Source: Termitomyces sp. T153
Lineage: Eukaryota > Basidiomycota > Agaricomycetes > Agaricales > Lyophyllaceae
DNA: 64,000 nt
NCBI GenBank assembly: GCA_018296165.2
Contig: JACKQL020000008.1
Location: 930,001-994,000, forward strand
Direction of reading: 5' to 3'
Shown here piece by piece: positions 34,668-46,333 of this stretch (within the stretch, counting starts at the first letter, position 1; each line of letters begins with the position of its first letter). The translations under genes were made by a program, and so were the position numbers. The notes beneath the pieces were generated by a model. It saw nothing but the letters and a program-made list of their open reading frames with translations. It had not been told where the DNA came from and made no database searches.

Positions 34668-36915
34668 CAGTTTGGCTGGTTATGGTTCAGTTAGGGTTCT
34701 GGTTAGTTTGGTTAGTTGCTTGGTTAGGCTCTGTTAGGTTTTGTTAATGTTAGGAATATGCTTAGGATCCCAGGGATATTTTGAAGAGGAGCTTGCTCCC
34801 CTTACTATGATAATAATCTTTACAGTTTCCACGGGTGTAGTCAAGTGACCATAGCTGTTGGAATTACTATTTTTGTGCTTCATGGCTCAGGTTCAATTCT
34901 GCCAATGGGCAGAATTCTTAGTTGCTTGTAAGCCACAGGCTATGATATATTGTGGTTTGCTTGTAATTACAGGCTTGTAATAGATTAAACTGACTATATC
35001 ACCTGGGCAAACCTCCTGTCCAAGGCACTGCCTCTTGAAACCTAATTGATAGGGTGAAGGTTTTATGGGGCCTATCCCTTGATGATGCAGTAGCTGTCCT
35101 CTAATCTTTTATTCTGGTTACTTCTTCAAACCACTCCTCCATGGCAGGAGAGTAGTGCTTCTTCTTGAGCTCCCTAGTGCTATCTACAGGTCCATGCTTA
35201 TTTTTGGAACCCAGGTCAGCCCTATTTGGTAGCTCTTTCATTGCCTTAGTCTTCAGAGGTATTGTTGACCTTCTTCTGAAGGTTGAATGTCCAACATCTG
35301 TTCTTGGATGTCAAGATCAAGTTTGTCTCCAGTAAGGTCTGCACCTCCCCCAATTGCTAGGGTCAGGACCTTTACCCTTATGGTTTTCCAGTTCATCATT
35401 CTCAGAACTATCAGTCTTTGCTCCACAACAACTAAAATGATCTTTATTAGTATATCTAGCTGCTATCAGGACCTTTTCTTCATGCATAATTCCTTGGCAT
35501 GCTAGGTTTACCACATGTACTTGTTTGGTGTTAAGCTCTCCCCATGTAGCAGTCCCTTTAGCATACTCCTTGTCCCTTTCCCATCAAAGGGTACTAATAG
35601 TGGGGGCCTGTGGCACCTCACCTTCCTGGCTGAACCTTGCCAGGTCAAGTTCCACACTGGTTGCTGCTGTTGGTCAATAACTTAAGCCACAGCAGGACCT
35701 CAGTTTTGAGCAGGGTATCTGTGGTTTTGGTTTCTAGTAGACATGGTAGCTTAATTGACTCATAAAAGGGTTCTTCTGATTGATCAGACTAGATAGATTC
35801 CACTGCATGTGAACCTGCAAGTACTATAGTGTTTAGCACTGGTTGAAGTTAAAAATATGTGACATGAGGCTGCTGACAGAGCAGATGTCAAGTCACACAG
35901 AAGATTTAGAGTCTTGCAAATGAACTGGTTCAAGTCCTAAATTGCAAGAAAACTGTTATCTACTAGCAGATCCCAGTCTTTATAAATAAAAGACTTGTGT
36001 TATGTAATTAGAAAGAGAAAAAACATAGATAACAGAAACTGGGACCAAAAAGGAGTGTGTGACAATCATGATTTTCTTACATCATGCTGCTACCAACAAT
36101 ATCTAGAAAAGTCTGTTTTCTTGATGGACATGGAAGCAAAGAAAGCAGTGAGTGGCAAGGAAATATAGCTGAGGGAACCCCTATTTCTATGAAAGGCAAT
36201 GTGCATATTGAAAGCTGTCATAGTTATACAATACAAAAGAGCATGGCACAGCCAAACCTGTCATTTGAATGCATCATTTTGTGTAATTAAAGTTAAAATA
36301 TAATGCATTATCCTATGTAACTTAAATCAAGTACTGCACAGAAGTAATGCATGACATTAACATTAATGCATCACTGATGCATTAGGGATGACAAGCCACC
36401 TACTTTGCATTGACATGGCACATGTCTGCAATTTGCCTAGCAGGATGTATTTGAGGACAGGTTCAACAATTGGCAGCTTGCAATCACAACCCTTGATTAC
36501 CTATATGTTTTTCCTCCTCTTACTTGACTTATTACAATATATTTCTCTGGCAAGTGGTGGCAAGCTTTTCCCACAGGGGTTTTGATGCTATCCCACTTGC
36601 ACTTGGTGTAGTACTTCATTTTCATTATTCCTTCTCTTATTACTTGGTCTACTGAGGTGTTCACTCCTGAATTGTCTTTAGCTACAATATTGTAGAGGTA
36701 CATAACCAAAATTGTAACATTGTAACAAATAAAATGACACTAACACTAGTGACCATTAGACCAAACAGTCATATGAAAAAAGTTGAGATGGAGTGTATTA
36801 GCTAAGGGGAGCAAATAGATATTCCTGTCCAAAGCCTTAACCAACCTAACACTAATGCTAATAAACCTGACAAACCTAACAAAAACCCTAACTGAATTAT
36901 AATTGGCTAACAGTG
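34668..36915. mobile_element. 2.2-kb element with long imperfect inverted repeats
   Basis: The left end starts CAGTTTGGCTGGTTATGGTT. The right end, read on the minus strand, starts CACTGTTAGCCAATTATAAT. After these both ends share TTCAGTTAGGGTT, a run of GTTAGG-like motifs, and a TTGCTCCCCTTA block about 130 bp in. This is a terminal plus subterminal inverted repeat of a class II element, hAT-like in its CA-G/C-TG termini. Flanking 8-mers (TGAACACA and CAAGCCAT) do not match. The interior holds no intact transposase, so it is non-autonomous or decayed. Confidence 0.6.
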
Positions 36916-37240
36916 CAAGCCATAGACAGCTCCTTCAATACTACACATATCCATAATGTTAATATAGTCTAATTGTCACTTTATTTAGATTTTTTTGCAT
37001 TTTTTAAACATTCTGTTTGTTCCAGATTTCCTTCACCATTTTGCTTGAATAATTTATATCATTCTAACATTTCAATACTGGAAAACTTGATCTACAAATT
37101 TGGCATCATCACAATGGTCTTCTATATATATATCTGATGGCAATGCATTGTTTGCATACATGTGCATGCATACTTGTGTGCATATAGTTGCTTGCTCATC
37201 CATCCCCATCATTCCATTCTATAGGCACTCACATTTGACA
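36916..37240. other. AT-rich repeat island spacer
   Basis: CpG-poor, AT-rich sequence between the inverted-repeat element and the second transposase relic, including TATATATAT at about 37123. No gene. Confidence 0.4.
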
Positions 37241-37242
37241 TA

Positions 37243-39290
37243 TTATGCCTAGTACAGCAGCACTCCATCAGGTTGCTGGCTTTTGTGATGCTTGCAAGAA
37301 GCACCCAGATGGCTTCATCTATCAGACAAAGCAACAGGTTAGGAGGCATATGCAAAGAGCTGCTAAGCCTAGCAGACAGTACTATCTGGGCTTACATCTG
37401 ACTTGAAGAAAAGAATGTCAATTGGCACTTCTAGACTATGTTCTAGGCTTTGGCACTCAAGCATACTGCAACAGCTACCATCATGAGTGTCATTTCAGAC
37501 TATAGATCCAGCACCTTCACTTCAATCATCCTTTGGAAGCTTATATGGTTCATCTTGGGCAGGGAAACACATTCCATCTTGTGTTCCATTGATAAGACCC
37601 AATTGTCACTGAGCACTGTTTTCAGCATTTCTGATCAGACAGCATCTGACTAGATTCCACATGACCATGCACAAGTCACATGAGGTCTAGCCCCAAAACC
37701 TGGAATGATGTAGCCTGTGCATGAGATTTTAGCAACCACAAGACTTCTGGATAATGAGCCTCATCATGTGGAGTCTGGACTTTGGGTCTAGAACAATAGA
37801 GCCAAGACCTTTCTTAGCAATGATCACCAGCAACCTTACCTAGCAACAACCCTGCCTCCTCTCCAAAAGGGACATATTGAAAGCTGTGTGACTTCTTACC
37901 TATCATTTTTCTTGTCTTGCTTACAAACATACTTGAACAGCATCTACACCTCAGGTATTGGCATTGGGAATGCTCTTTTCTTGTGATTGACAATTTTTAT
38001 GCAATATATTGACATTGTGTACATATACTTGGTTACCATACTGACATCCAGTATGTATCATAAACACTTTAGCAGATGCTATTGTTGCAGTGACTGATAT
38101 TTCCTTTCCAAATGCTATACTTACAAACAGTATAAATACTGCCTGTACATAGAGACAAAAGCAACAAGAGAACAGAGTATTGTTCCCCTCATTAACTCTC
38201 AGCTTACCAGCTTCAGATATTTCATTGCTTTCTTTTGTTATTGCCAACAACCTAGCAACAAGTTTTGATGACCTTGTACTTGATCCAGCATGGGTGCTGA
38301 CTGTGGGTGCCCTTAGTGTTATTATGACTTAGCAACACTAGTGACTACAGCTAGCAACTAGTTTGCATTTGTCCCCCAGTTTACATAAACTTCATTCCTT
38401 CCTTGTTCTCCACTCCCTTTATATTGCTTAGTTCCCCTTTCCTAGTGACTCTTTTGTCTCTGTCCCTTTCTTTTTCTATTTTTCAGTGACCTTTTGTTAC
38501 CATCTAGCAAGTTAGGCTAGCAATAGCAACACTTTTCACTTCACTCCTCATTCCCTTTATGCCAATTAGCTCTTGCTTCCTGAGACAGTTACTGACTCAC
38601 CCCCATTAACTTCCTATTGCCAGCTACCCTATCTAGTTGCCGGTGTTTAGGTCTTTTTTTTGGTTTCCTGCACAGCATCTAGGCAGCATATGAGCACATC
38701 ACCATCCAATGGCTTTCAGCATTCACATTCTCAATGACCCTCTCATGCTCCATCTTGCCAAGCTTCTCAACCTGCCAAGATATTCATTGCTTCAGTTCCT
38801 GATCCTGATCCAAACCCATGGATAGACCCTAAAGAAGATCCCCAAAACCAGCAATTCCTGCTATGCAGGAACAGTCATGTGTGCAAATGGCATACCTCAA
38901 AGCAGTTTTAAGGAATGTTTTTGGTCATCTCTCATGGGAACATGCTTCAGTTGACCTGGAATCTTGTTTAAACATGCTCTCAGCTGCAGGTATACTTCCC
39001 AATGATTCTACTCCTGTACAAACCCTGAAAAGTGCTCAAAGACAACTTGGGATTGACTTGGATCAGTATTTTATTCAGTATACTCTATGCCTGGGAGTAC
39101 CACCTCTGCACTATGCTGTTTCATCCAACCAACTAACCAATGAATTGAGTAGTAGTTGTCTTCATTGTTTCATGGCTTATTTCATTGAAACCAGATCACT
39201 GGGTTGTCTGTCCCCAGTATACAAGGTCAGGTTGCTTGATCATTGGTTTCTGGATGTGGTGATGGATCAGATTCAGGGAATTTTCTGAGG
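37243..39290 (+). pseudogene. N-terminal fragment of a second CACTA/Plavaka-type transposase
   Basis: An ATG-initiated segment near 37243 carries a zinc-binding-like FCDACKKHPDGF...RRHMQRAAK, typical of the start of these transposases. At 38863-39288 a 141-codon open frame contains AYLKAVLRNVFGHLSWEHA, LSAAGILPNDSTP and TLKSAQRQLGIDLDQY. I recognise these as the conserved N-terminal block of mushroom CACTA-type transposases. Stops lie in between and the catalytic part is missing downstream. It shares no alignable segment with the relic at 14.0-17.0 kb that I can see, so it may be a different subfamily. Confidence 0.6.
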
Positions 39291-39923
39291 CCCATGCTGT
39301 GATTAAATGCATAGCAAGTAAGTTTCTTGATTTGATACATAATAAGTCAATGCTATTGTGACAAAAGTTTCATTGCACCTTGAAGGCATTGTCTGCATAT
39401 TCCAATGCACTCCATTCTATCTCCTCCTTCATCTTAGTGAGTTCAACCCTCTCTTCTTTACTGTCCAAATCCTCTGTTGACAATTCATCATCTGTAGTGC
39501 CCAAATTCTTGATGATTGCCTTACAATGATATGGAACAGGGCATCAAGGTCTAGGTTGTGCTCTAAGACTGAGAGTGGTGAACCAAGGTTTTACAGTGCC
39601 ACTGGGGGTCTGGAATGAGTACAGAATGGTGCAGAGGTTTTGAAGAGTGAATTCAGAGGTTCCACCCTAATGGGGAAGGCTACTGATGCAGACTTGATGG
39701 TTGATGATGGGGCATGATGGCATCAGTGATGGTGGAGTTGAGAATCTTGAAGATTAGGATTGGGAGGGAGGGGGGGTCATGACAGCTCTTAGGCCAAGAT
39801 CTCAAAGTTTGATAGGAAAGTCTTCTTAAATGACAGAGTTCTGCCTGTATCAAGCATCCAGATTTTACTCTTGTTATTGTACCAATTTTGTTTTAAGTTT
39901 TCCCTGTTTCCTTTGAAAGGCAC
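39291..39923. other. Repeat island B spacer left of the Gypsy LTR
   Basis: CpG-poor sequence with G-rich tracts (a run of G near 39770). No coding signal. It ends at the left Gypsy LTR. Confidence 0.4.
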
Positions 39924-40128
39924 TGTGACCCCAACAGACAAGGTAAAATCAACTTTGTTTACTTGTAGTTAGGACAAGTAGACAAAGGTGAAATCAGAAA
40001 CTTTTTAAGACAGTGGTCATGCACTTGTGTGCCACAGCAGTGACTGGAACAGCAGGAAGTGGAGCTGTGGTGTGAAGGTGTGACAATATGTTGTAAGTAT
40101 GTTGTAAGTTGCAGATGGCAAGCTTACA
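39924..40128 (-). repeat. Gypsy LTR, left copy (3' LTR)
   Basis: 205 bp starting TGTGACCCCAACAGACA and ending GGCAAGCTTACA on the plus strand. It matches the right copy at 51649-51908 except for substitutions and a length difference of about 55 bp. Confidence 0.85.
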
Positions 40129-40207
40129 GCCCTCTTCTCTTCAAGAACTTGTCCTCATGGCCTCAACTCCTTCTATTTTTGGCCTTCTATTGGTTCAAGG
40201 CCTTGCA

Positions 40208-40657
40208 TTACTCCCACTCAGAGCAGGGGAGCCACTCATTGTGTTCTAGTGAAAACCCAACCCAATATACCAAATACTGGTGGCTATGGCCCCACCTATG
40301 TTTGTTGATTATTTTATTGATGATGTGGTAATCAATAGCCCTATCTTTCATTACAACAGGCTCTGGGCAAGCATATTCCTGGTTGGGGAACAGGAAATGA
40401 TTGTTCAGGATGTGGCATTTGTAAAGACTAGCATGGAAACCTGAGAAGGTGCATTTCTTGTCATTCAGGAGGTGTAAGGTGTATTCAGACTGCTCCAGGA
40501 AGGCCACAACCACTTTATATAGACCATCATTTCTAGGCATGAACTTTGCCATGCATTTCTTACCCTTCCTCTTGTATTCCCTGGAACAATGCTTGGTTGC
40601 AAGCATTACAAAGTCCTCAATCCTATAGACTTCCTCCTCTACTTGCTGTTCATTCAC
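40208..40657 (-). pseudogene. Gypsy integrase C-terminus with chromodomain-like tail
   Basis: Open fragment of 149 codons. DNKKC-type junctions (LHLLNDKKCTFSGFHASL) fit the integrase C-terminal domain. The tail HSHQYLVYWVGFSLEHNEWL matches the chromodomain core (usually YLVRWKGY...WEP/WLP) of chromoviruses. Chromodomains guide such elements to marked chromatin. Start and upstream catalytic core are separated by stops. Confidence 0.75.
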
Positions 40658-40766
40658 ATGATATGCATGATGGATCTTGGCAGCAGGGAGACTGTCTTAG
40701 GCTTCCTGTATGTTTTTCTGTAGTTGTTTAATAATATTATGTGCTGTCTTCCTGTCTTTTGATGCC

Positions 40767-41144
40767 CTAGCCAGTAGAGGAGCTAGCAGGGAGATGACTC
40801 ATGGCAAACACCCTGTTTTGAATTGGAAAGAAGAGAAACCCATTGAGAAATTGACTGTGTTCATAATTGCAAATTGTACATGAGGCAGAGTGGCAACTGC
40901 CACCATCCATCTTGGAGTGATAGGAGGTGAACATCTTAAGCTTAACCCCCATAAGTTTATACAGTTTCTTCTAGATCTCAGCCACAAAAAGCTTGTCTTG
41001 GTCCAACACAATCTGAGTCATGAGGCCATTCTCACAATAACATTCATTGAATAGTACTAAGACAATCTGCACAGCTGAGTCTTTTGAATGTGTGTCTGCC
41101 AAATGCACTTCTGCACCTAATAAATCTGTTATAGTCAGGATTGT
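40767..41144 (-). pseudogene. Gypsy integrase core, downstream half
   Basis: Minus-strand fragments TILTITDLLGAEVHL and LMTQIVLDQDKLFVAEI correspond to the integrase strand after the first catalytic Asp and the segment around the second (consensus ...ISDRDPRFTS...). A stop follows. The upstream half lies at 46329-46530, on the other side of the Copia insertion. Confidence 0.7.
41140..41144. repeat. Target-site duplication of Copia, left copy
   Basis: ATTGT immediately left of the left LTR, identical to the five bases immediately right of the right LTR at 46329-46333. Five-base duplications are normal for Copia integrases. Confidence 0.9.
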
Positions 41145-41371
41145 TGTGGCAGCTGGTACAACGCAGTGGGAACAGGCTAACACCTAGAGTATGCTAAACT
41201 AATGCACTAGTGTCCTTGTGCTTCAGAATAAATCATATTGTGTGAATAAAGGATACATACCTAGTGTCCTTGTGCTTCAGAATAAAGAAGACAAGGGCAC
41301 TAGGAGGCAAAAATGAACTACTCGGTCATGTGTATGTATTTATAGGCACCTCCTCAATCCATTGTTCAACA
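41145..41371 (-). repeat. Copia LTR, left copy (3' LTR)
   Basis: 227 bp, plus-strand start TGTGGCAGCTGG and end GTTCAACA. It aligns without gaps to the right copy. Confidence 0.95.
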
Positions 41372-41413
41372 CTCCCACCTGATGGGGTGCCTACAGCATC
41401 ATTGAAGTTCATT

Positions 41414-44400
41414 TCAGGAGAATTCCCCCACTAAGCCCATCTTGTGCCGTAGTTTGTCGACAGCATTGTGTTTCAGTGTTTTAGTTAGGAGGTCAGCAGC
41501 CATGTTGCTAGAAGGAATATAAATGAGTCTGATTTTGCTGTTGTAAATGGCTTGTTGAAGCCAGAACCAGTGTTGATCTAAGTGCTTGAGGCAGCCCATG
41601 TGTTCAGGCTGCTTGGAGACAAGGATAGCCGACTGATTGTCAAGATTCAGCATCAAAGGTATGGACTGTGGCATACCAATGTCTGCAAGAAAGTTCCGTA
41701 ACCAGCAAAGCTCATGGCCAGTCTCACTGGCTGCCACAAACTCAGCTTCCATGGATGAGAGTGCAACTATGGTTTGCAGCTTGGACATCCAGCTGACAGT
41801 GCCGCTGGTGACCAGGAGGATGGAACCTGTTGTCAACTGGCCATTGTCCAGGTTGCTGCTATGATCAGCATCTGCAAATGCGATGAAAGGGGAGGGTGAA
41901 GAGGCTGCAGTGTCAGTGGAATACTCGATTTTGTAGTCAAGGATGCCCTGCACGTATTGCATTAGGTGTTTCACTGCCTGCCAGTGCTTGGGACCGGGGC
42001 AGGCATTGAAACGGCATAAGACACCTACCGCATAGGCTATGTCTGGGTGGGTACACAGCACAAGATAGAGGAGTGTGCCAGTTGCCTGTATGTAGGGGAC
42101 TGAGTGCATTTCCTTAGCCTCATCTGGGGTTTGTGGTAAGTCAGCTTTGGAGAGGCAGATCCCTGGGTCAAGTGGTGTAGCTATGGCTTTTGAATTGAGC
42201 ATGTTGAACCGTGAGAGAATGTCAATGGCATATGCCCTCTAGTCTATCCAGAGCTTGCGTTTAGCACAGTTGCATGTTACAACAACACCCAGCAGGCCAG
42301 TCATGGGGCCTAAATGCTGTAGTTTGAAGTACTGCCTGAGCTTATCAATGACCTTGAGGATTGCCAACCTGGACTTGGAGGCTAAAGTCATGTCGTTGAC
42401 GTGAATGGGGATGATGATATGGATGCTGTCCCTAAGGTATACATAAACACATGGGTCAGAGGTAATTTGCAAGAAACCTAGTTTGACAAGAACCTTATGG
42501 AGCTACCTGTTCCAGAGATTTGCACCTTGACATAGGCTGTAGATCCCTTTCTCCAGCTTAGCACAGGCATCGCCATCACCAGGTTTGCATTTGACATCAG
42601 GCAGCACATCCTCAGGAAAACCATCTGGAAATTTCATATAGAGCTTGGTGTCAATGACACCATGTAAGAAAGCAGAAGAAATGTCCACAGATTCCAAATG
42701 CATGTCCTCCATTGCTGCAAAGGCCAGAACTGTGCATATGGCAGCACAGCAGGCCGTGGGCACAAAGGTTTCATCAAAGTCAACCCCAGGGCATTGGCTG
42801 AAGCCTTGTGCAACAACGCATGCCTTGAACCACTTGAATGCACCGTCAGGGAGGTGTTTAACCTTGAATACCCATTGTGACCCAATCGCCCTCCATCCTG
42901 CTGGGAGGTAAACTGCACACTAGGTACTGTTGCTTTTGAGCAAGTTCATCTCCTCCACCATTGCCTTATGCCACTCTGCAGCATTCTTCCCTGCCATTGC
43001 CTTGCAATATGAGCATGGATTTGTGTCATGTCCACTGACCTTATAAGCACATGCCATATTGGCACATATAGTGCCAAAATCTGCAGAGGTGATGCCTTGC
43101 TTGACAAACGCTCGACCAGCTAAAAGCAGAGCCTTGTTGGACTGCATGTTGAGGATGAGGTTGACCTCCTGCTCACTGAGGTCATCAACATTCCCTACAT
43201 TGACCTCCCACAGTGGCTGCTCAGCCGGCACCTCAGGATATGGTGAAGGTGGTAGTGGTGGCAGTGGCTCGCACATGAGCAGAGACTCACAGTCTTCCTG
43301 ATGTTGGATGGCATCATAATAGCCTGCATTAGGCCCACACATTGGGACTCATAAGCACTGGCTAGGCTCGCGGGGTGGTGGTAGAGGCCAGGGCTGGTGA
43401 GGTGCATGTGTCTGAGGTTCCAGTTCTGCTCCCACCATTGGGTGATTGTCTCCCACCTTTGTCTGGGTATCTCCCACTAATTCTGGGTTTTTGTCATTGC
43501 TAGGAAGTGAGGTGAGGGGCTCATCAAAACTGAATGGGTCTGCATTGGCTGTCTGCTGTGTCACGGAAGATGGAATGTGTGTATTGAGGTCAAGGTCAAA
43601 GCCTGGGTCTAGTAAGTCTTCAAAGGCTTCTAGCAGTGGCAGCGCTGGCATATTTGCAGCTGATAGACCAGGGAAGCATGTTTCATCAAATACGACGTCT
43701 TGTGAGATGAGTATCTGGCCAGTCTTTGAAATGTAGACCCTCCAACCAATATGATTGTTGGGGCACCCAACAAATATCCCAAACACCAAATGTCCCTGCA
43801 GTCCTTTTCTCTTATTGCGGCCTATCAGCACGTATGCAGTGCAACTGAATACCCAAAGGTGTCCAATGCACGGCTTCTTGCCCTTATATGCCTCAAAAGG
43901 GGTCTGGTTGCATGGGAGTGCTGATGTCGGACAATGATTGTGGATGTGGCAGTATGTACTCAGTGCATAAGTCCAGAAACTTTGTGGGAGATTAGCTTCA
44001 GCCAGCATTGACATGATGCCTTCTTCAATAGTTCTATTAAGTTGCTCTGCTACACTGTTTTGTTGCGGCATGGCCATGTTTGTGAACTCGACTCAGATTC
44101 CGTCAGATTTGCAAAAATTCAAGAACTCATTTGAAGTGTATTTGCCGCCCTGATCAAAGTGTATGCATTTGATTTTCCTTTCCATATGGAGCTCAGCCTG
44201 AGCCTTGTAAGACTTGAAAGCAGCAAATGCATCGCTCTTCCAATGCATATTGTAAACCTCCATCCACCTTGTGTTATCATTGATAAAGGTTATCCACCAC
44301 CTATAGCTTGACTGATGCCCACTCACTTGCATTGGTCCATGTACATCACTGAATACACATCCTAGTGTCTCCGTTGCTCTATCAGTTGCATGTAGAAAAG

Positions 44401-45916
44401 GGGCTTGATGCTGCTTCCCTTGCAAACACAGCTTGCAGATGTGAGGCAGCATGGAGTTTGATGACAGCTTGAGGTCACTTGTGAGCTCTCCTCGGATCAA
44501 CTGTTCAAGTCAATCAGCGCTGAGGTGGCACATCCTTCTGTGCAGCAGGGATCTATCCACCTGCATGGAGGATGTTGGTCCTAGGAAAGACACGTTTGCA
44601 GTGTGTGTAGGTGATGAGACGAGTGTCTCTCCATCTAAGTAGGAAGTGAGGTTAGCATTGACAGAAGCTGAGAAAATCAGTTCATCCTTGATAGAGAAGA
44701 ACACTTTGCATCCACGAAAGGTCATGACAAAGCCATGGTGCATGGAGAGAGCAGTGATAGAAAGTAAATTGTTGGCTAACTCAGATACAAACAACACATT
44801 GGTGAAGATGATGTTGTTAAGCAGCCTTTTATTGCAATCCTCTCCCTTTGGCCTGAGCCTCACTGACCCCTTTCCTGCTGAGTATACAGTTGCATCATTT
44901 GCCAAGTGGATCGGTACTCTCCATGGTCTGAACATGTCTGGGATGAACCACTTGTGATGCAGTGTCATAGAACATGTGGCACCTGAGTCTGTGTTCCACA
45001 GCAAATTAGATGGAGAGGTCAGCGACAGTGAAGATCTACAAACTGCAGCTTCAGCCTTGATGGCGGGGCCATCGCAACCCTCCTCGACTTTTGGAGTCTC
45101 TGTAGTTGCTTTTGCCACAGTATTTCTTCTGCGGCAGCCTCCTCGCTTCTTGGACTTAGAATTTCCATTGTCCTTCTTGACATGGGTGTGTGCAGACTGA
45201 AGGACAGGGCAATCAGTGATCTTATGGTCACCATCACAAAGATAGCATTTGACAGCTTGAGCAGCAGCAGCAGCAGCTGCAGTTGCTTCTTCTTCAGCTG
45301 CAGTCCACTGTACCTCCTTGGTTCGGAAAGCTTCCTCAACTGCTTTGTTGGTCAGATTGTTGAGCATCAAGACAGAAGAGATGAACAATGTGTAATCATT
45401 GCGGGGTAAAGCACAAAGCATTGTCATTGAGCAGAGCTCATCATCTAGCATTTCAAGGGTGTAGACAGGCTTCAAAATTCCGTCATGTCCAAGAACAGGT
45501 AGGGGTCTGAGTGAGTGGATATGCTGCATTGTTCCCTTGACTTGCATGCAGAGTTGGGTCAAGGTCTCACCATCACGCAGGCAGATATTAAAAAGATCAC
45601 TTAGTGAGTTGAAATGAGCATTGGGTGCCAATTTCAAGTGTACCTCTCTGAGCTTTGCCCACATCAGTGCGGGCTTACTCTGGATTGTATCTACATGGAT
45701 TTTGTTCCCTTCATGCGACCACTAGTAGATCTCACCTGCTGCATGGTCACTCCAGAGCAGGTAAGAGTTCCAAGCATTAATGGAAATGGGGTTGTCAGAC
45801 TTGAGAAGGGGTGGTACTTCTTTGCCAGTTACAATCTGTGCTCTGCCGACTGACATCAGTCATCCAAACATAGCCTTTTCCCATTCAGTGTATTTAATGA
45901 TTCCAAGCTTTGCCAT
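41414..45916 (-). pseudogene. Copia gag-pol polyprotein frame with eight in-frame stops
   Basis: From the ATG at 45916 to the stop at 41414 a single register is kept for 1501 codons with no frameshift. It is interrupted by stops at codon positions beginning 45862, 45724, 44512, 44095, 43351, 42922, 42505 and 42241. Domains: gag with a zinc knuckle (CYLCDGDHKITDCP), protease (WNTDSGATCSM), GAG-pre-integrase (LLHRRMCHL), integrase (FSDVHGPM, HFDQGGKYTS, QQNSVAEQLNR), reverse transcriptase (VDISSAFLHGVID) and RNase H (ADADHSSN, ALSSMEAEFVAASE). The catalytic YVDD box of the transcriptase reads HVND. All eight stops can be explained by one transition each (CGA to TGA, CAG to TAG, TGG to TAG). Confidence 0.92.
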
Positions 45917-46101
45917 TGGTAATCATGAGGTTTGACTGGCATCATCCATGATTGATGGGAATGCAGGGATTGACAAGTGCGGGAGAAGTTATGTGAACAT
46001 ATGAGTGATGGGGGGAATTCAGAATAGCGCTGCTATGTTGAGTATGGAGTGATATGTGATTCTAATTTTGGTGTAAGTCTGTAGGGCTGGGGCCCATAAC
46101 C

Positions 46102-46328
46102 TGTGGCAGCTGGTACAATGCAGTGGGAACAGGCTAACACCTAGAGTACGCTAGACTAACGCGCTAGTGTCCTTGTGCTTCAGAATAAATTATATTGTGT
46201 GAATAAAGGATACATACCTAGTGTCCTCATGCTTCAGAATAAAGAAGACAAGGGCACTAGGAGGCAAAAATGAACTACTCAGTCACATGTATGTATCTAT
46301 AGGCACCTCCTCAATCCATCATTCAACA
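46102..46328 (-). repeat. Copia LTR, right copy (5' LTR)
   Basis: 227 bp, the 5' LTR with respect to the coding strand. It is followed on the plus strand by the right ATTGT target-site duplication at 46329-46333. Confidence 0.95.
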
Positions 46329-46333
46329 ATTGT

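Larger units (their letters stand above)
41145..46328 (-). mobile_element. Full-length Copia (Ty1-type) retrotransposon, non-functional
   Basis: 5184 bp with two 227-bp LTRs (41145-41371 and 46102-46328) and flanking ATTGT duplications at 41140-41144 and 46329-46333. The coding strand is minus. The internal region holds one gag-pol frame of 1501 codons in Copia order (gag, protease, integrase, reverse transcriptase, RNase H). The element interrupts the integrase of the surrounding Gypsy copy, so it is the younger of the two. LTR differences: 14 of 227 positions, all transitions, no gaps. That is about 6 percent, although methylation-driven decay would make the insertion look older than it is. 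Confidence 0.95.

Noticed and set aside
34660..34770. Telomere or subtelomere from TTAGGG-like repeats
   Set aside because: Units are irregular and degenerate, occur as an inverted pair 2.2 kb apart, and lie between ordinary genes. They fit transposon ends better.
34485..34930. Functional tRNA genes
   Set aside because: Only box-A/box-B-like fragments were seen; acceptor stems and a clear anticodon arm could not be paired by eye.
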